The translations under genes were made by a program, and so were the position numbers. The notes beneath the pieces are model-generated. The model was not told the origin of the DNA, did not search any database, and was given only the letters and a program-made list of their open reading frames with translations. From assembly GCF_000154285.1 (NCBI RefSeq), contig NZ_DS483477.1, positions 186,001-250,000 on the forward strand: DNA of 64,000 nt, written 5' to 3'. Shown here piece after piece: positions 1 to 8,101 of the stretch; position 1 is the stretch's first letter, and every line of letters starts with the position of its first letter. This stretch comes from Amedibacillus dolichus DSM 3991. GTDB lineage: Bacteria > Bacillota_I > Bacilli_A > Erysipelotrichales > Erysipelotrichaceae.

Positions 1-696
1 GAAATAAAAGTTCCTTACGAAAATATTCAAGCCTATTTTTATGAATTGTCAGATAAAGATTATGAAAATATGTTAAAGACGAGCATGCAAAGTGCAAAAG
101 CGATAAAAAACGATTTTAGCTTGGGTTCTGTTTTATCGAAGAATAATAATTTATATTTTGTGTTTGATATTAAAAGTGAGTTTATTTGTGTCCACCCATT
201 AAGAAAAAATCTGAATGGTATAAGTGATCATAAAACCGCACTTTTCAGTTTTCAAAATAAACAGTATTTTATTGATTTTACTTCTGTTATGCAAATCAAA
301 AACAGCGATGATCTAAATGTGATTTCAATGCTTTCCAGAGTTCAGCGGACAGAGGTTATGAAAACAAAGGAAAAGATGATGAAAAAACCACAGAAAACAG
401 GGAATAGCGTTCGCAAAGATTTGTATTTTAAATATCCAATCGGTTCGCAACTTTATTTGGGATATCAAGATAGTTATTTTATATATTTTTTCCATCAGCA
501 TCAAAAAGCTTATGGCTTATTTTATGATGAAGAGGGAAATGAAAAATATACATATTACACAACGGATTTTAATTATATGCAGCTATTGGACGAACGATGT
601 GATGCTGATGAATTAGTGGATTTGATTTCGCATAGTCCTTATGATAAAAAAACACAGGAATATTTATTAATGAAGATTGATTCGCAACGATCATAA
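1..696 (+). CDS. Hypothetical protein, 5' end outside window
   Basis: The reading frame is open to the left edge of the window, so the true start is missing; a TTG at 46 is only an internal candidate. I do not recognise the family. The visible 231 residues hold two similar segments, each with a G-S-x-L core followed by a YF-x-F stretch (near codons 42-60 and 145-165 of the visible frame), suggesting an internal duplication of a small beta-rich domain. There is no signal peptide, membrane segment or catalytic motif that I can name. The gene converges on the WYL regulator with only 13 bases between the two stops. Coding status is well supported by length; function is unknown. Confidence 0.65.
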   Translation, partial: EIKVPYENIQAYFYELSDKDYENMLKTSMQSAKAIKNDFSLGSVLSKNNNLYFVFDIKSEFICVHPLRKNLNGISDHKTALFSFQNKQYFIDFTSVMQIKNSDDLNVISMLSRVQRTEVMKTKEKMMKKPQKTGNSVRKDLYFKYPIGSQLYLGYQDSYFIYFFHQHQKAYGLFYDEEGNEKYTYYTTDFNYMQLLDERCDADELVDLISHSPYDKKTQEYLLMKIDSQRS

Positions 697-709
697 AAAA
701 TATAAATGC

Positions 710-1681
710 TTAAGAGTTGTAATTTAATACGGCAGTTTTTAAAATATTAAGAATTTCGTTTTTGAGTTCAATTGGTGCCGTAATTTCACAGTATTGCAGG
801 TATTGTAAACAAAAATAAATGATACCTTGTCGAGAAGAAGTAATAATAGCAAGAAAATGATTTTGATCAAAGGGTTGTAAAGACATACCAGTACCAAAAC
901 GATCGATAATATCATCTAATATGCGATATTTACATTTTAAAATGATTCTTTCCTCTTTACCTCCATACATATAAAATTTAGATTTGGCATAATCATATGG
1001 ATCAAAGGAGTTTTGAAGAGGCTTTCTGACAGCATCTTCATCAATTGCTATATTTTGCATTTTATCAATGCGATAATGACTTAAATTATCATAGTTATCG
1101 TTTTTACAAATCAAATAATAGTTTTCATTTGCATAGACCATATAGTAAGGGTGTACGCGATATTTATGTTCTTTACGTTTAACCAATGCTTTGTTAATAT
1201 CGTATTTCATATAGTCAAATATGACAGGGTGATTATGCTGTATAGCCTCTGTTAATAATTCGATATTTAAGAAAAACTCTTTGTTTTGAGTTTTACGCAT
1301 ATTTCGCATATATACCGTTTTATTGAAATCTTTTTTCATATATTGGCTTTGCGTTGAAAAAAGCTTTTGTATCAAATCATTTGAAGCTTTTTCCGGTATG
1401 AAGTGCGAAGCGTAAATTGCATTGCATAATAAGTGAATTTCATAAGGCTCGAAAAGACGTTGGGCAATGAAATATCCATCTTTTGCAGAAGTAGCAAAAT
1501 GAATATCACAACCGCAATCATTTAATGTTTGAATATGATCGTGCAGTGTTTTTCGATTTAGCTCACAATCATATTCTAATAATAAATATTGTTCGATTTG
1601 TTTGCGAGTAAGGCGATGCGTTTCATCGGAATATTTATTAAGTATATTATATACATGAATCAAGGAAGCTTTTTTGCTCAT
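710..1681 (-). CDS. WYL-domain transcriptional regulator
   Basis: A 323-residue DNA-binding protein. Residues 1-75 form a winged-helix-type N-terminus (RKTLHDHIQTLNDCG resembles a recognition helix and wing). The middle and C-terminus match a WYL domain, including HPYYMVYANENYYLIC and HYRIDKM, where WYL proteins bind a ligand or nucleic acid. The start at 1681 is chosen because a GGAGGT lies 6 bases upstream; an ATG at 1687 abuts that site directly. It is divergent from the HIRAN gene, and the region between them has a palindrome and a direct repeat. WYL regulators often sit in or near defence islands (known for the family). Control of the neighbouring CRISPR genes is possible but not shown. 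Confidence 0.85.
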   Translation of the reverse strand: MSKKASLIHVYNILNKYSDETHRLTRKQIEQYLLLEYDCELNRKTLHDHIQTLNDCGCDIHFATSAKDGYFIAQRLFEPYEIHLLCNAIYASHFIPEKASNDLIQKLFSTQSQYMKKDFNKTVYMRNMRKTQNKEFFLNIELLTEAIQHNHPVIFDYMKYDINKALVKRKEHKYRVHPYYMVYANENYYLICKNDNYDNLSHYRIDKMQNIAIDEDAVRKPLQNSFDPYDYAKSKFYMYGGKEERIILKCKYRILDDIIDRFGTGMSLQPFDQNHFLAIITSSRQGIIYFCLQYLQYCEITAPIELKNEILNILKTAVLNYNS

Positions 1682-1714
1682 ATTCATACCTCCGAATTTA
1701 TTTATCAATTATAT

Positions 1715-1800
1715 AGTATCACAAATATTTATGAAAAAAATGACTCGTATATTTAATGCGTAAAAAAAGTATCACATTATTATATATAATGGTAATGTGA
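1715..1800. promoter_or_regulatory. Divergent WYL/HIRAN control region with palindrome
   Basis: AGTATCACA occurs twice as a direct repeat (1715-1723 and 1768-1776). The 8-base arms TCACATTA (1772-1779) and TAATGTGA (1793-1800) form a perfect inverted repeat whose loop contains TATAAT (1785-1790), the likely -10 box of the HIRAN gene. A protein bound there would occlude that promoter. The divergent WYL regulator is the obvious candidate binder, by inference only. Confidence 0.5.
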
Positions 1801-1816
1801 AAGAGAGGTTTTGTAT

Positions 1817-2116
1817 ATGTATATAACGATTTCAGGAATGGGACACTATTTAGGAATGGACGTTTTTCGATTAGGACAAATATTATTTTTAGAGAAGGAA
1901 GAAAGCAATCAACATGACATGGAAGCAATTAAAGTGTGTATGGAGGGTGGAGCACAGATCGGTTATGTTGCGAATAGCACCTATACAAGAGCTATTGGAA
2001 CATATTCAGCAGGATATATTTACAGAGATTTTGAGAGGACAGCAAAAGCTAAAGTAGCCTTTATTACACATGATATGGTCATTGCGGAATTATTGGTTGA
2101 AACTAAGGCACAGTGA
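1817..2116 (+). CDS. HIRAN-domain protein
   Basis: A 99-residue protein consisting almost entirely of one HIRAN domain. It shows the family pattern: an N-terminal beta strand with G-H-Y-L-G, then a leucine-rich segment, E-x-x-N-x-x-D-x-x-A-I-x-V (residues about 30-45) and G-Y-V (about 51-53). HIRAN domains bind DNA ends or stalled forks and are usually fused to helicases or nucleases; here the domain stands alone. ATG 1817 is preferred over the upstream TTG because an AGAGAGG site lies about 8 bases before it. It is divergent from the WYL regulator and 5' of a tiny hydrophobic peptide gene and cas9, so a defence-associated role is plausible but unproven. Confidence 0.8.
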   Translation: MYITISGMGHYLGMDVFRLGQILFLEKEESNQHDMEAIKVCMEGGAQIGYVANSTYTRAIGTYSAGYIYRDFERTAKAKVAFITHDMVIAELLVETKAQ

Positions 2117-2175
2117 AATAAAAAAAGAGAAGAGTATATAAAGGCGTTTTTGTATTAGAATGGGGAGTAAAAGAT

Positions 2176-2256
2176 ATGATGTTTATAATAAGAATGATAG
2201 CTTCGATAATCGGTGCAATAGTAGGATTGTTAGGAGCTTTATTGGGACGTAAATAA
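2176..2256 (+). CDS. Small hydrophobic glycine-zipper peptide (26 aa)
   Basis: The frame starts with two ATG codons and has a good ribosome site (GGGGAG at 2162-2167, 8 bases before ATG 2176). It encodes 26 residues: one Arg near the N-terminus, a run of Ile, Ala, Leu and Gly with glycines every three to four residues (GAIVGLLGALLG) and an RK tail. This is the look of a membrane-inserting peptide, such as a type I toxin, a small membrane regulator or a leaderless antimicrobial peptide. It lies 59 bases after the HIRAN gene and may share its transcript. I cannot assign a family; such short frames also arise by chance. Confidence 0.45.
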   Translation: MMFIIRMIASIIGAIVGLLGALLGRK

Positions 2257-2618
2257 ATAGTTAATTGAGCGTAAGGTTGTAATTGATAAAGTGTATGATT
2301 CTCAAAAGTTGAGGAAAACAATAGATAAAAGACTTAATAAAATAGTTTCAAGCAAATCATTGAATTTTATAACGGTTGATAATTGAATATGGAAAGATAA
2401 GAGCAAAAAGAAGGAATGGGAAGTTTAAACAGTTGAAATCGAAGCTGAAAGGAGGAATATAGGTATCATGATGCTTATTATACTGTTTTGTAAAATTTGT
2501 GAGTAATTTATATTATGAATGTATTTCTGCAATATAATGGTTGGGAATAGGATTCGGTATTATCGCAAAATACGTTATCTAGGGAAATCAAATGTGATAT
2601 ACTTTTTATAAGAGAAGA
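2257..2618. other. Intergenic region upstream of cas9
   Basis: No convincing gene. An extended -10 promoter, TG-A-TATACT (2595-2603), lies about 30 bases before the cas9 start and is the best candidate for cas operon transcription; no good -35 box accompanies it. An isolated strong ribosome site (AAAGGAGG near 2448-2456) is followed only by a 12-codon frame, possibly a decayed gene. Confidence 0.4.
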
Positions 2619-2633
2619 ATGATGGAGGTTTTT

Positions 2634-5600
2634 ATGGGCAGATTAGTATTGGGATTAGATATTGGTATTACTTCGGTTGGATTTGGAATTATTGATTTAG
2701 ATGAAAGTGAAATTGTAGATTATGGTGTTCGTTTATTTAAAGAAGGGACAGCTGCTGAAAATGAAACAAGACGTACTAAGCGTGGCGGCAGAAGATTAAA
2801 ACGAAGAAGGGTTACTAGGCGAGAGGATATGTTGCATTTGTTGAAACAAGCTGGTATTATTTCAACTTCTTTTCACCCTTTAAATAATCCTTATGATGTA
2901 CGTGTCAAAGGACTGAATGAAAGGTTAAACGGAGAAGAATTAGCCACAGCTTTATTGCATCTTTGTAAACATAGAGGAAGTAGTGTTGAAACGATTGAAG
3001 ATGATGAAGCAAAAGCTAAGGAAGCAGGAGAAACGAAAAAAGTTTTGTCTATGAATGATCAACTTCTGAAATCCGGCAAGTATGTTTGCGAGATTCAAAA
3101 AGAGCGATTGCGTACAAATGGTCATATTAGAGGGCATGAAAACAACTTTAAGACAAGGGCGTATGTTGATGAAGCTTTTCAAATACTTAGTCATCAGGAT
3201 TTATCTAATGAACTGAAGTCAGCGATTATAACTATCATATCACGGAAAAGAATGTATTATGATGGGCCGGGAGGTCCACTATCTCCAACACCTTATGGAC
3301 GCTATACATATTTTGGACAAAAAGAACCGATTGATTTAATTGAAAAAATGCGTGGTAAATGTAGTTTATTTCCTAATGAGCCACGTGCACCTAAGCTTGC
3401 ATATAGTGCTGAGTTATTTAATTTGTTGAACGATTTAAATAATTTATCTATTGAGGGAGAAAAGCTAACATCAGAACAAAAAGCCATGATTTTGAAAATT
3501 GTTCATGAAAAAGGAAAAATTACTCCGAAACAATTGGCGAAAGAGGTTGGCGTATCGTTGGAGCAAATTCGTGGGTTTAGAATTGATACGAAGGGAAGTC
3601 CATTATTATCTGAATTGACCGGTTATAAAATGATACGTGAAGTCTTGGAAAAAAGTAATGATGAACATTTGGAGGATCATGTATTTTATGATGAGATTGC
3701 TGAGATTTTGACAAAGACGAAAGATATAGAAGGAAGAAAAAAGCAAATAAGCGAATTATCTTCTGATTTGAATGAAGAGAGTGTTCATCAACTAGCAGGC
3801 TTAACTAAATTTACTGCGTATCATTCACTATCTTTTAAAGCATTGCGATTGATTAATGAAGAAATGCTAAAAACAGAATTGAATCAAATGCAGAGCATCA
3901 CATTATTCGGTTTAAAACAAAATAATGAACTATCTGTAAAGGGAATGAAAAATATCCAAGCAGATGATACTGCTATTTTAAGTCCGGTTGCGAAACGGGC
4001 ACAACGTGAAACCTTTAAGGTAGTTAATCGCTTGCGTGAAATTTATGGTGAATTTGATAGTATCGTTGTAGAAATGGCACGTGAAAAAAACAGTGAAGAA
4101 CAAAGAAAAGCAATTCGTGAAAGACAAAAATTCTTTGAAATGCGTAACAAACAAGTAGCAGATATTATCGGAGATGATCGTAAGATCAATGCTAAACTTA
4201 GAGAAAAATTGGTTCTATATCAAGAACAAGATGGTAAAACAGCGTATTCGTTAGAGCCTATTGATTTAAAACTATTGATTGATGATCCAAATGCTTATGA
4301 AGTGGATCATATCATTCCGATTTCTATTTCTTTAGATGATTCTATAACAAATAAAGTTTTAGTTACACATCGTGAAAATCAAGAAAAGGGTAATTTGACA
4401 CCAATTTCAGCTTTCGTAAAGGGAAGATTCACAAAAGGATCCTTGGCGCAATACAAAGCATATTGTTTAAAGCTGAAAGAAAAGAATATAAAAACAAACA
4501 AGGGATATCGAAAGAAAGTTGAACAATACTTGTTGAATGAGAATGATATTTACAAGTATGATATTCAAAAAGAATTTATCAATCGTAATCTTGTAGATAC
4601 AAGTTATGCAAGCAGAGTGGTTTTGAATACATTGACTACTTACTTTAAACAAAATGAAATTCCTACTAAAGTATTTACAGTCAAAGGTTCTTTAACAAAT
4701 GCATTTAGACGAAAGATCAATTTGAAAAAGGATCGTGATGAGGATTACGGACATCATGCGATTGATGCATTGATTATTGCATCAATGCCAAAGATGCGCT
4801 TGTTAAGTACGATTTTCTCACGTTATAAAATTGAAGATATTTATGACGAAAGCACCGGAGAAGTATTTTCATCAGGTGATGACAGCATGTATTATGATGA
4901 TCGGTATTTTGCCTTTATCGCAAGCTTAAAAGCTATTAAAGTAAGGAAGTTCTCACATAAAATTGATACAAAACCTAATCGCAGCGTCGCAGATGAAACA
5001 ATTTACAGTACACGTGTGATAGATGGTAAAGAAAAAGTTGTGAAGAAATATAAAGATATCTATGATCCTAAATTCACAGCGTTAGCTGAGGATATTTTGA
5101 ATAATGCCTATCAAGAAAAGTATTTGATGGCGTTACACGATCCACAAACATTTGATCAAATCGTTAAAGTGGTCAATTATTATTTTGAAGAAATGTCAAA
5201 GTCAGAGAAATACTTTACTAAGGATAAAAAGGGGCGCATTAAAATTTCTGGAATGAATCCTTTGTCTTTGTATCGTGATGAGCATGGTATGCTGAAAAAG
5301 TATTCTAAGAAAGGAGATGGGCCTGCAATTACACAAATGAAATATTTTGATGGTGTATTAGGAAATCATATTGATATTTCGGCTCATTATCAAGTAAGAG
5401 ATAAAAAAGTTGTTTTGCAACAAATTTCCCCATATCGAACAGACTTTTATTATTCTAAGGAAAATGGATATAAATTTGTTACTATCCGTTATAAAGATGT
5501 AAGATGGAGCGAGAAAAAGAAAAAGTATGTTATTGACCAACAAGACTATGCGATGAAAAAAGCAGAGAAGAAAATTGATGATACATACGAATTCCAATTT

Positions 5601-5909
5601 TCCATGCATCGTGATGAACTTATCGGAATTACCAAAGCAGAAGGAGAAGCGCTTATTTATCCAGATGAAACTTGGCATAACTTTAACTTCTTTTTTCACG
5701 CTGGAGAGACTCCGGAAATTTTGAAGTTTACGGCAACGAATAATGATAAAAGTAATAAAATTGAAGTAAAACCGATACATTGTTATTGTAAAATGCGGTT
5801 AATGCCAACTATTAGTAAGAAGATTGTACGCATAGATAAATACGCTACTGATGTAGTAGGAAATTTATATAAAGTAAAGAAAAATACCTTGAAATTTGAA
5901 TTTGACTAG
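2634..5909 (+). CDS. cas9: CRISPR-associated endonuclease Cas9 (type II)
   Basis: RNA-guided double-strand DNA nuclease of 1091 residues, in the small size class. Domains in order: RuvC-I with LGLDIG (catalytic D9), arginine-rich bridge helix (about 45-68), recognition lobe (about 70-450), RuvC-II with VVEMAREKN (E480), HNH domain with YEVDHIIP (D558, H559), N573 and N582, RuvC-III with GHHAIDALIIA (H707, H708, D711), then a C-terminal WED/PAM-interacting region. All catalytic residues expected of an active Cas9 are present. ATG 2634 is chosen because GGAGG lies 5 bases upstream; a longer frame begins at 2619. It is first in a cas9-tracrRNA-cas1-cas2-csn2-array locus, and its 3' end contains the tracrRNA promoter -35 box. 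The PAM cannot be read from sequence. Confidence 0.98.
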   Translation: MGRLVLGLDIGITSVGFGIIDLDESEIVDYGVRLFKEGTAAENETRRTKRGGRRLKRRRVTRREDMLHLLKQAGIISTSFHPLNNPYDVRVKGLNERLNGEELATALLHLCKHRGSSVETIEDDEAKAKEAGETKKVLSMNDQLLKSGKYVCEIQKERLRTNGHIRGHENNFKTRAYVDEAFQILSHQDLSNELKSAIITIISRKRMYYDGPGGPLSPTPYGRYTYFGQKEPIDLIEKMRGKCSLFPNEPRAPKLAYSAELFNLLNDLNNLSIEGEKLTSEQKAMILKIVHEKGKITPKQLAKEVGVSLEQIRGFRIDTKGSPLLSELTGYKMIREVLEKSNDEHLEDHVFYDEIAEILTKTKDIEGRKKQISELSSDLNEESVHQLAGLTKFTAYHSLSFKALRLINEEMLKTELNQMQSITLFGLKQNNELSVKGMKNIQADDTAILSPVAKRAQRETFKVVNRLREIYGEFDSIVVEMAREKNSEEQRKAIRERQKFFEMRNKQVADIIGDDRKINAKLREKLVLYQEQDGKTAYSLEPIDLKLLIDDPNAYEVDHIIPISISLDDSITNKVLVTHRENQEKGNLTPISAFVKGRFTKGSLAQYKAYCLKLKEKNIKTNKGYRKKVEQYLLNENDIYKYDIQKEFINRNLVDTSYASRVVLNTLTTYFKQNEIPTKVFTVKGSLTNAFRRKINLKKDRDEDYGHHAIDALIIASMPKMRLLSTIFSRYKIEDIYDESTGEVFSSGDDSMYYDDRYFAFIASLKAIKVRKFSHKIDTKPNRSVADETIYSTRVIDGKEKVVKKYKDIYDPKFTALAEDILNNAYQEKYLMALHDPQTFDQIVKVVNYYFEEMSKSEKYFTKDKKGRIKISGMNPLSLYRDEHGMLKKYSKKGDGPAITQMKYFDGVLGNHIDISAHYQVRDKKVVLQQISPYRTDFYYSKENGYKFVTIRYKDVRWSEKKKKYVIDQQDYAMKKAEKKIDDTYEFQFSMHRDELIGITKAEGEALIYPDETWHNFNFFFHAGETPEILKFTATNNDKSNKIEVKPIHCYCKMRLMPTISKKIVRIDKYATDVVGNLYKVKKNTLKFEFD

Positions 5910-5917
5910 ATTATAAT
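5889..5917 (+). promoter_or_regulatory. tracrRNA promoter inside the cas9 3' end
   Basis: TTGAAA (5889-5894), 17 bases, then a perfect TATAAT (5912-5917). The -35 box lies within the last cas9 codons and the -10 box just after its stop. The predicted start near 5924 falls a few bases before the anti-repeat, as expected for a tracrRNA. Confidence 0.8.
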
Positions 5918-5923
5918 ATAGAT

Positions 5924-6014
5924 GATCATAATCTAGCAAAAGTTTATATGATCTAACAAAACAAGGGTTTATCCCGGAATCAAGTTCCAAGTATATGCTT
6001 GGAGCTTTTTCTTT
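5924..6014 (+). ncRNA. tracrRNA
   Basis: The 5' part (about 5924-5961) is complementary to nearly the whole CRISPR repeat. ATAATCTAGCAAAA and CTAACAAAAC match the reverse complement of the repeat ends, with mismatches and a bulge in the middle. It is followed by AAGGG-TTTAT-CCC (nexus-like stem 5965-5967/5973-5975), then a terminator: GTTCCAAG (5984-5991), loop TATATG, CTTGGAGC (5998-6005) and a T-rich run to 6014. Orientation is the same as the array, as needed for duplex formation with pre-crRNA. Predicted length is about 90 nt. The ends are inferred from promoter and terminator positions. Confidence 0.9.
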
Positions 6015-6025
6015 AAGAGGATAAT

Positions 6026-6928
6026 ATGGGATTTCGAGTATTATACATCGAGAATCAGTATCATCTCCAATTATATTTAGATAATTTAAAGGTGGAAACG
6101 TCTCAGGGAGATATACAGTTTCCGATTAGTGATATTCAAATTCTAGTAATTGATCATTATCGATCTACATTAACAGTTCCATTAGTAAACAAATTAACTG
6201 AAAATAATGTTTGTGTAATTATTTGTGGAATCGATCATTTACCAAAGAGCTATATATTACCCATGAATGGACATTTTGCACAAAGTGGAAATATTATGAA
6301 GCAAATCACTTGGTCTAATGAAATAAAACAAATATTACACCAACAAATTGTAAAAGCTAAGATTTTTAATCAAATTGAGATTCTGAAAACAAATCAATGT
6401 AAATATGAGGTAATAAAAAAACTGTATGAATTTTATGATACAGTAGATTTAGGCGATGCAACAAATCGAGAAGGATTAGCGGCGAAAATGTATTTTAGAG
6501 AAATGTTTGGCAATGATTTTATTCGATTCGAAGATGATGTGATCAATGCAGGACTGAATTATGGTTATAGTATTTTCCGTTCTTTGATTTCATCTATTAT
6601 TGTGGGAAAAGGTTATTTGCCTAATTTAGGAATTTTTCATAAAGGTAAGACAAACATGTTTAATCTAAGTGATGATATAATTGAGGTGTTTCGTCCGATT
6701 GTCGATAAATACGTGTATGATAATTTAAAAGAGGAATTATTATTTAAATCAAAACATCGCGAAGAATTGATACAGTTAACAGTTAAAAAAATAGAGATAG
6801 ATGGGAAACTACAAACAGTACCCAACGCAGTCAACGAATATGTTGAATCAATTTTAAAAGTGATTGAAACAGGTAAAATAACGGATTTTAAATTTCCATC
6901 TCCGCATGTTGTTGATTATGATTTATGA
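6026..6928 (+). CDS. cas1: CRISPR-associated integrase Cas1
   Basis: A 300-residue metal-dependent integrase that, with Cas2, inserts new spacers at the leader end of the array. The N-terminal beta domain is followed by a helical catalytic domain with TNREGLAAKMYF (E149), LGIFHKGKTN (H205) and SDDIIEVFRPIVD (E220), the usual acidic-His-acidic triad of Cas1. ATG 6026 follows AAGAGG directly after the tracrRNA terminator, so transcription must pass that terminator or start afresh. It overlaps cas2. The family assignment is unambiguous. Confidence 0.97.
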   Translation: MGFRVLYIENQYHLQLYLDNLKVETSQGDIQFPISDIQILVIDHYRSTLTVPLVNKLTENNVCVIICGIDHLPKSYILPMNGHFAQSGNIMKQITWSNEIKQILHQQIVKAKIFNQIEILKTNQCKYEVIKKLYEFYDTVDLGDATNREGLAAKMYFREMFGNDFIRFEDDVINAGLNYGYSIFRSLISSIIVGKGYLPNLGIFHKGKTNMFNLSDDIIEVFRPIVDKYVYDNLKEELLFKSKHREELIQLTVKKIEIDGKLQTVPNAVNEYVESILKVIETGKITDFKFPSPHVVDYDL

Positions 6929-7241
6929 ATTTATGAGACTCATTTTGTTTTTTGATTTACCAATGCATACAAAAAATGAAATCCGAATTTATAATAAGTT
7001 TCGCAAGTATTTAATACAAAATGGATATTTAATGATGCAGTTTTCTGTATATTGTAAGTTATTTCCGAATCGAGAAGCAGCGGTAAAGCATATTCAAATT
7101 CTTAAACGAAATATTCCAACGAGGGGTTTGGTTCATATCATGATGATAACTGAAAAGCAATATGAACGTATTGAAATTCTTGTTGGTAATCAATCAAGAC
7201 AGGAAAAATTAGCCGGAAGTAAGGCTTATGTAAAACTATGA
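6918..7241 (+). CDS. cas2: CRISPR-associated protein Cas2
   Basis: A 107-residue ferredoxin-fold protein that forms the central dimer of the Cas1-Cas2 adaptation complex. It starts with MIYEFMRLILFFDLP, the type II Cas2 pattern with the conserved aspartate at the end of strand 1, and has QFSVYCK and an ITEKQYERI segment. ATG 6918 is chosen by comparison with type II-A Cas2 N-termini; a longer frame starts at 6906 and a shorter one at 6933. It overlaps cas1 by 11 bases and csn2 by 4, so the genes are probably translationally coupled. Confidence 0.95.
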   Translation: MIYEFMRLILFFDLPMHTKNEIRIYNKFRKYLIQNGYLMMQFSVYCKLFPNREAAVKHIQILKRNIPTRGLVHIMMITEKQYERIEILVGNQSRQEKLAGSKAYVKL

Positions 7242-8101
7242 TTGGTATTCGTATAATTAAAGGCAGTAGTTTTTTCGAGTTTGGAATGAATCAATGCAAA
7301 TTGATTTTGGGGGATCACCTTGAAAAGCTATTTGCAATTCAGCAGTGCTTATATCAGTTTGCTTCTTCAAGTAGTATAACAGAATTTGAAACTGAAAATA
7401 ATATTAGCTTGTCTGTACAAATGAATGAAAGTGAAGTTAATAAAAAGAAAATGCAGATATTTAAAATAGGAGATTCATTTGAACTTCAAGACGAATTGAA
7501 AATGAATACTAAATCCTATCTTCAAGCTTATTGCGAAACCTTATTAAATGATGAAACCTATTATAATTCAATCAATACTATTTCTATTTTATTTCAAAGC
7601 CTCAGCCAAGAACTAAACCTTAATTCTGATCAATTTAGTATTGAATTTGCGGATATGAATGTTAAGCAACTTATCAAATTGATAAATGTGAAATTATTAC
7701 AAGATGATTTGTATAGTAGTGCTTATAATTTATCTTATGAAGATTATTATTTGTATCAATTAAATGTACTTTTAGCTATTGATGCTTCATTATATGAAAA
7801 TCAAGTGTTTTGCATTCTTAAATTACATACATTGACAGAAAAATTATATACTAAAATAAGAAAATTCAAGAATATTCGTTTTTTAATATTTTCTGTAAAA
7901 TGTATTTGTAAAATCAATATTGAGGATATTTATTATATTGGATTGAGAAATGTGGTTGATTTTGGCAATGAGGATCAAATATATGATTTGTTTTCAACAA
8001 AAAAGCAAACAATGGAGGAAATAAAAAATATGATAAAAGACTATTTTATAAAACTGAGTAATGGAACAAAAAATGATATTGTAGATTTGATAATGAAATA
8101 A
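7238..8101 (+). CDS. csn2: Csn2-like protein (type II-A, atypical length)
   Basis: A 287-residue protein starting within the cas2 stop (ATGA overlap). Fourth gene of a cas9-cas1-cas2 operon directly before the array, it occupies the csn2 position. Content fits the family: an N-terminal beta segment with FGMNQCKLILGDHLEK, a long acidic helical middle rich in Leu and Asn, and a C-terminal strand FLIFSVKCICKIN followed by D-I-Y-Y-I-G-L. Csn2 rings bind double-stranded DNA ends and assist spacer acquisition. The length lies between the usual short (about 220) and long (about 350) subfamilies. Sequence similarity is weak by eye, so identity rests mainly on context. Confidence 0.75.
   Translation: MIGIRIIKGSSFFEFGMNQCKLILGDHLEKLFAIQQCLYQFASSSSITEFETENNISLSVQMNESEVNKKKMQIFKIGDSFELQDELKMNTKSYLQAYCETLLNDETYYNSINTISILFQSLSQELNLNSDQFSIEFADMNVKQLIKLINVKLLQDDLYSSAYNLSYEDYYLYQLNVLLAIDASLYENQVFCILKLHTLTEKLYTKIRKFKNIRFLIFSVKCICKINIEDIYYIGLRNVVDFGNEDQIYDLFSTKKQTMEEIKNMIKDYFIKLSNGTKNDIVDLIMK

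Noticed and set aside
2103-2321. 72-codon minus-strand frame opposite the small hydrophobic peptide
   Set aside because: No ribosome site, AT-rich composition, overlaps a better-supported frame.
2441-2510. Twelve-codon frame after a strong AAAGGAGG site upstream of cas9
   Set aside because: Too short and compositionally random; likely a chance ribosome site or decayed gene.
5358-5780. 140-codon minus-strand frame inside cas9
   Set aside because: Antisense shadow of a clear Cas9 C-terminal region.
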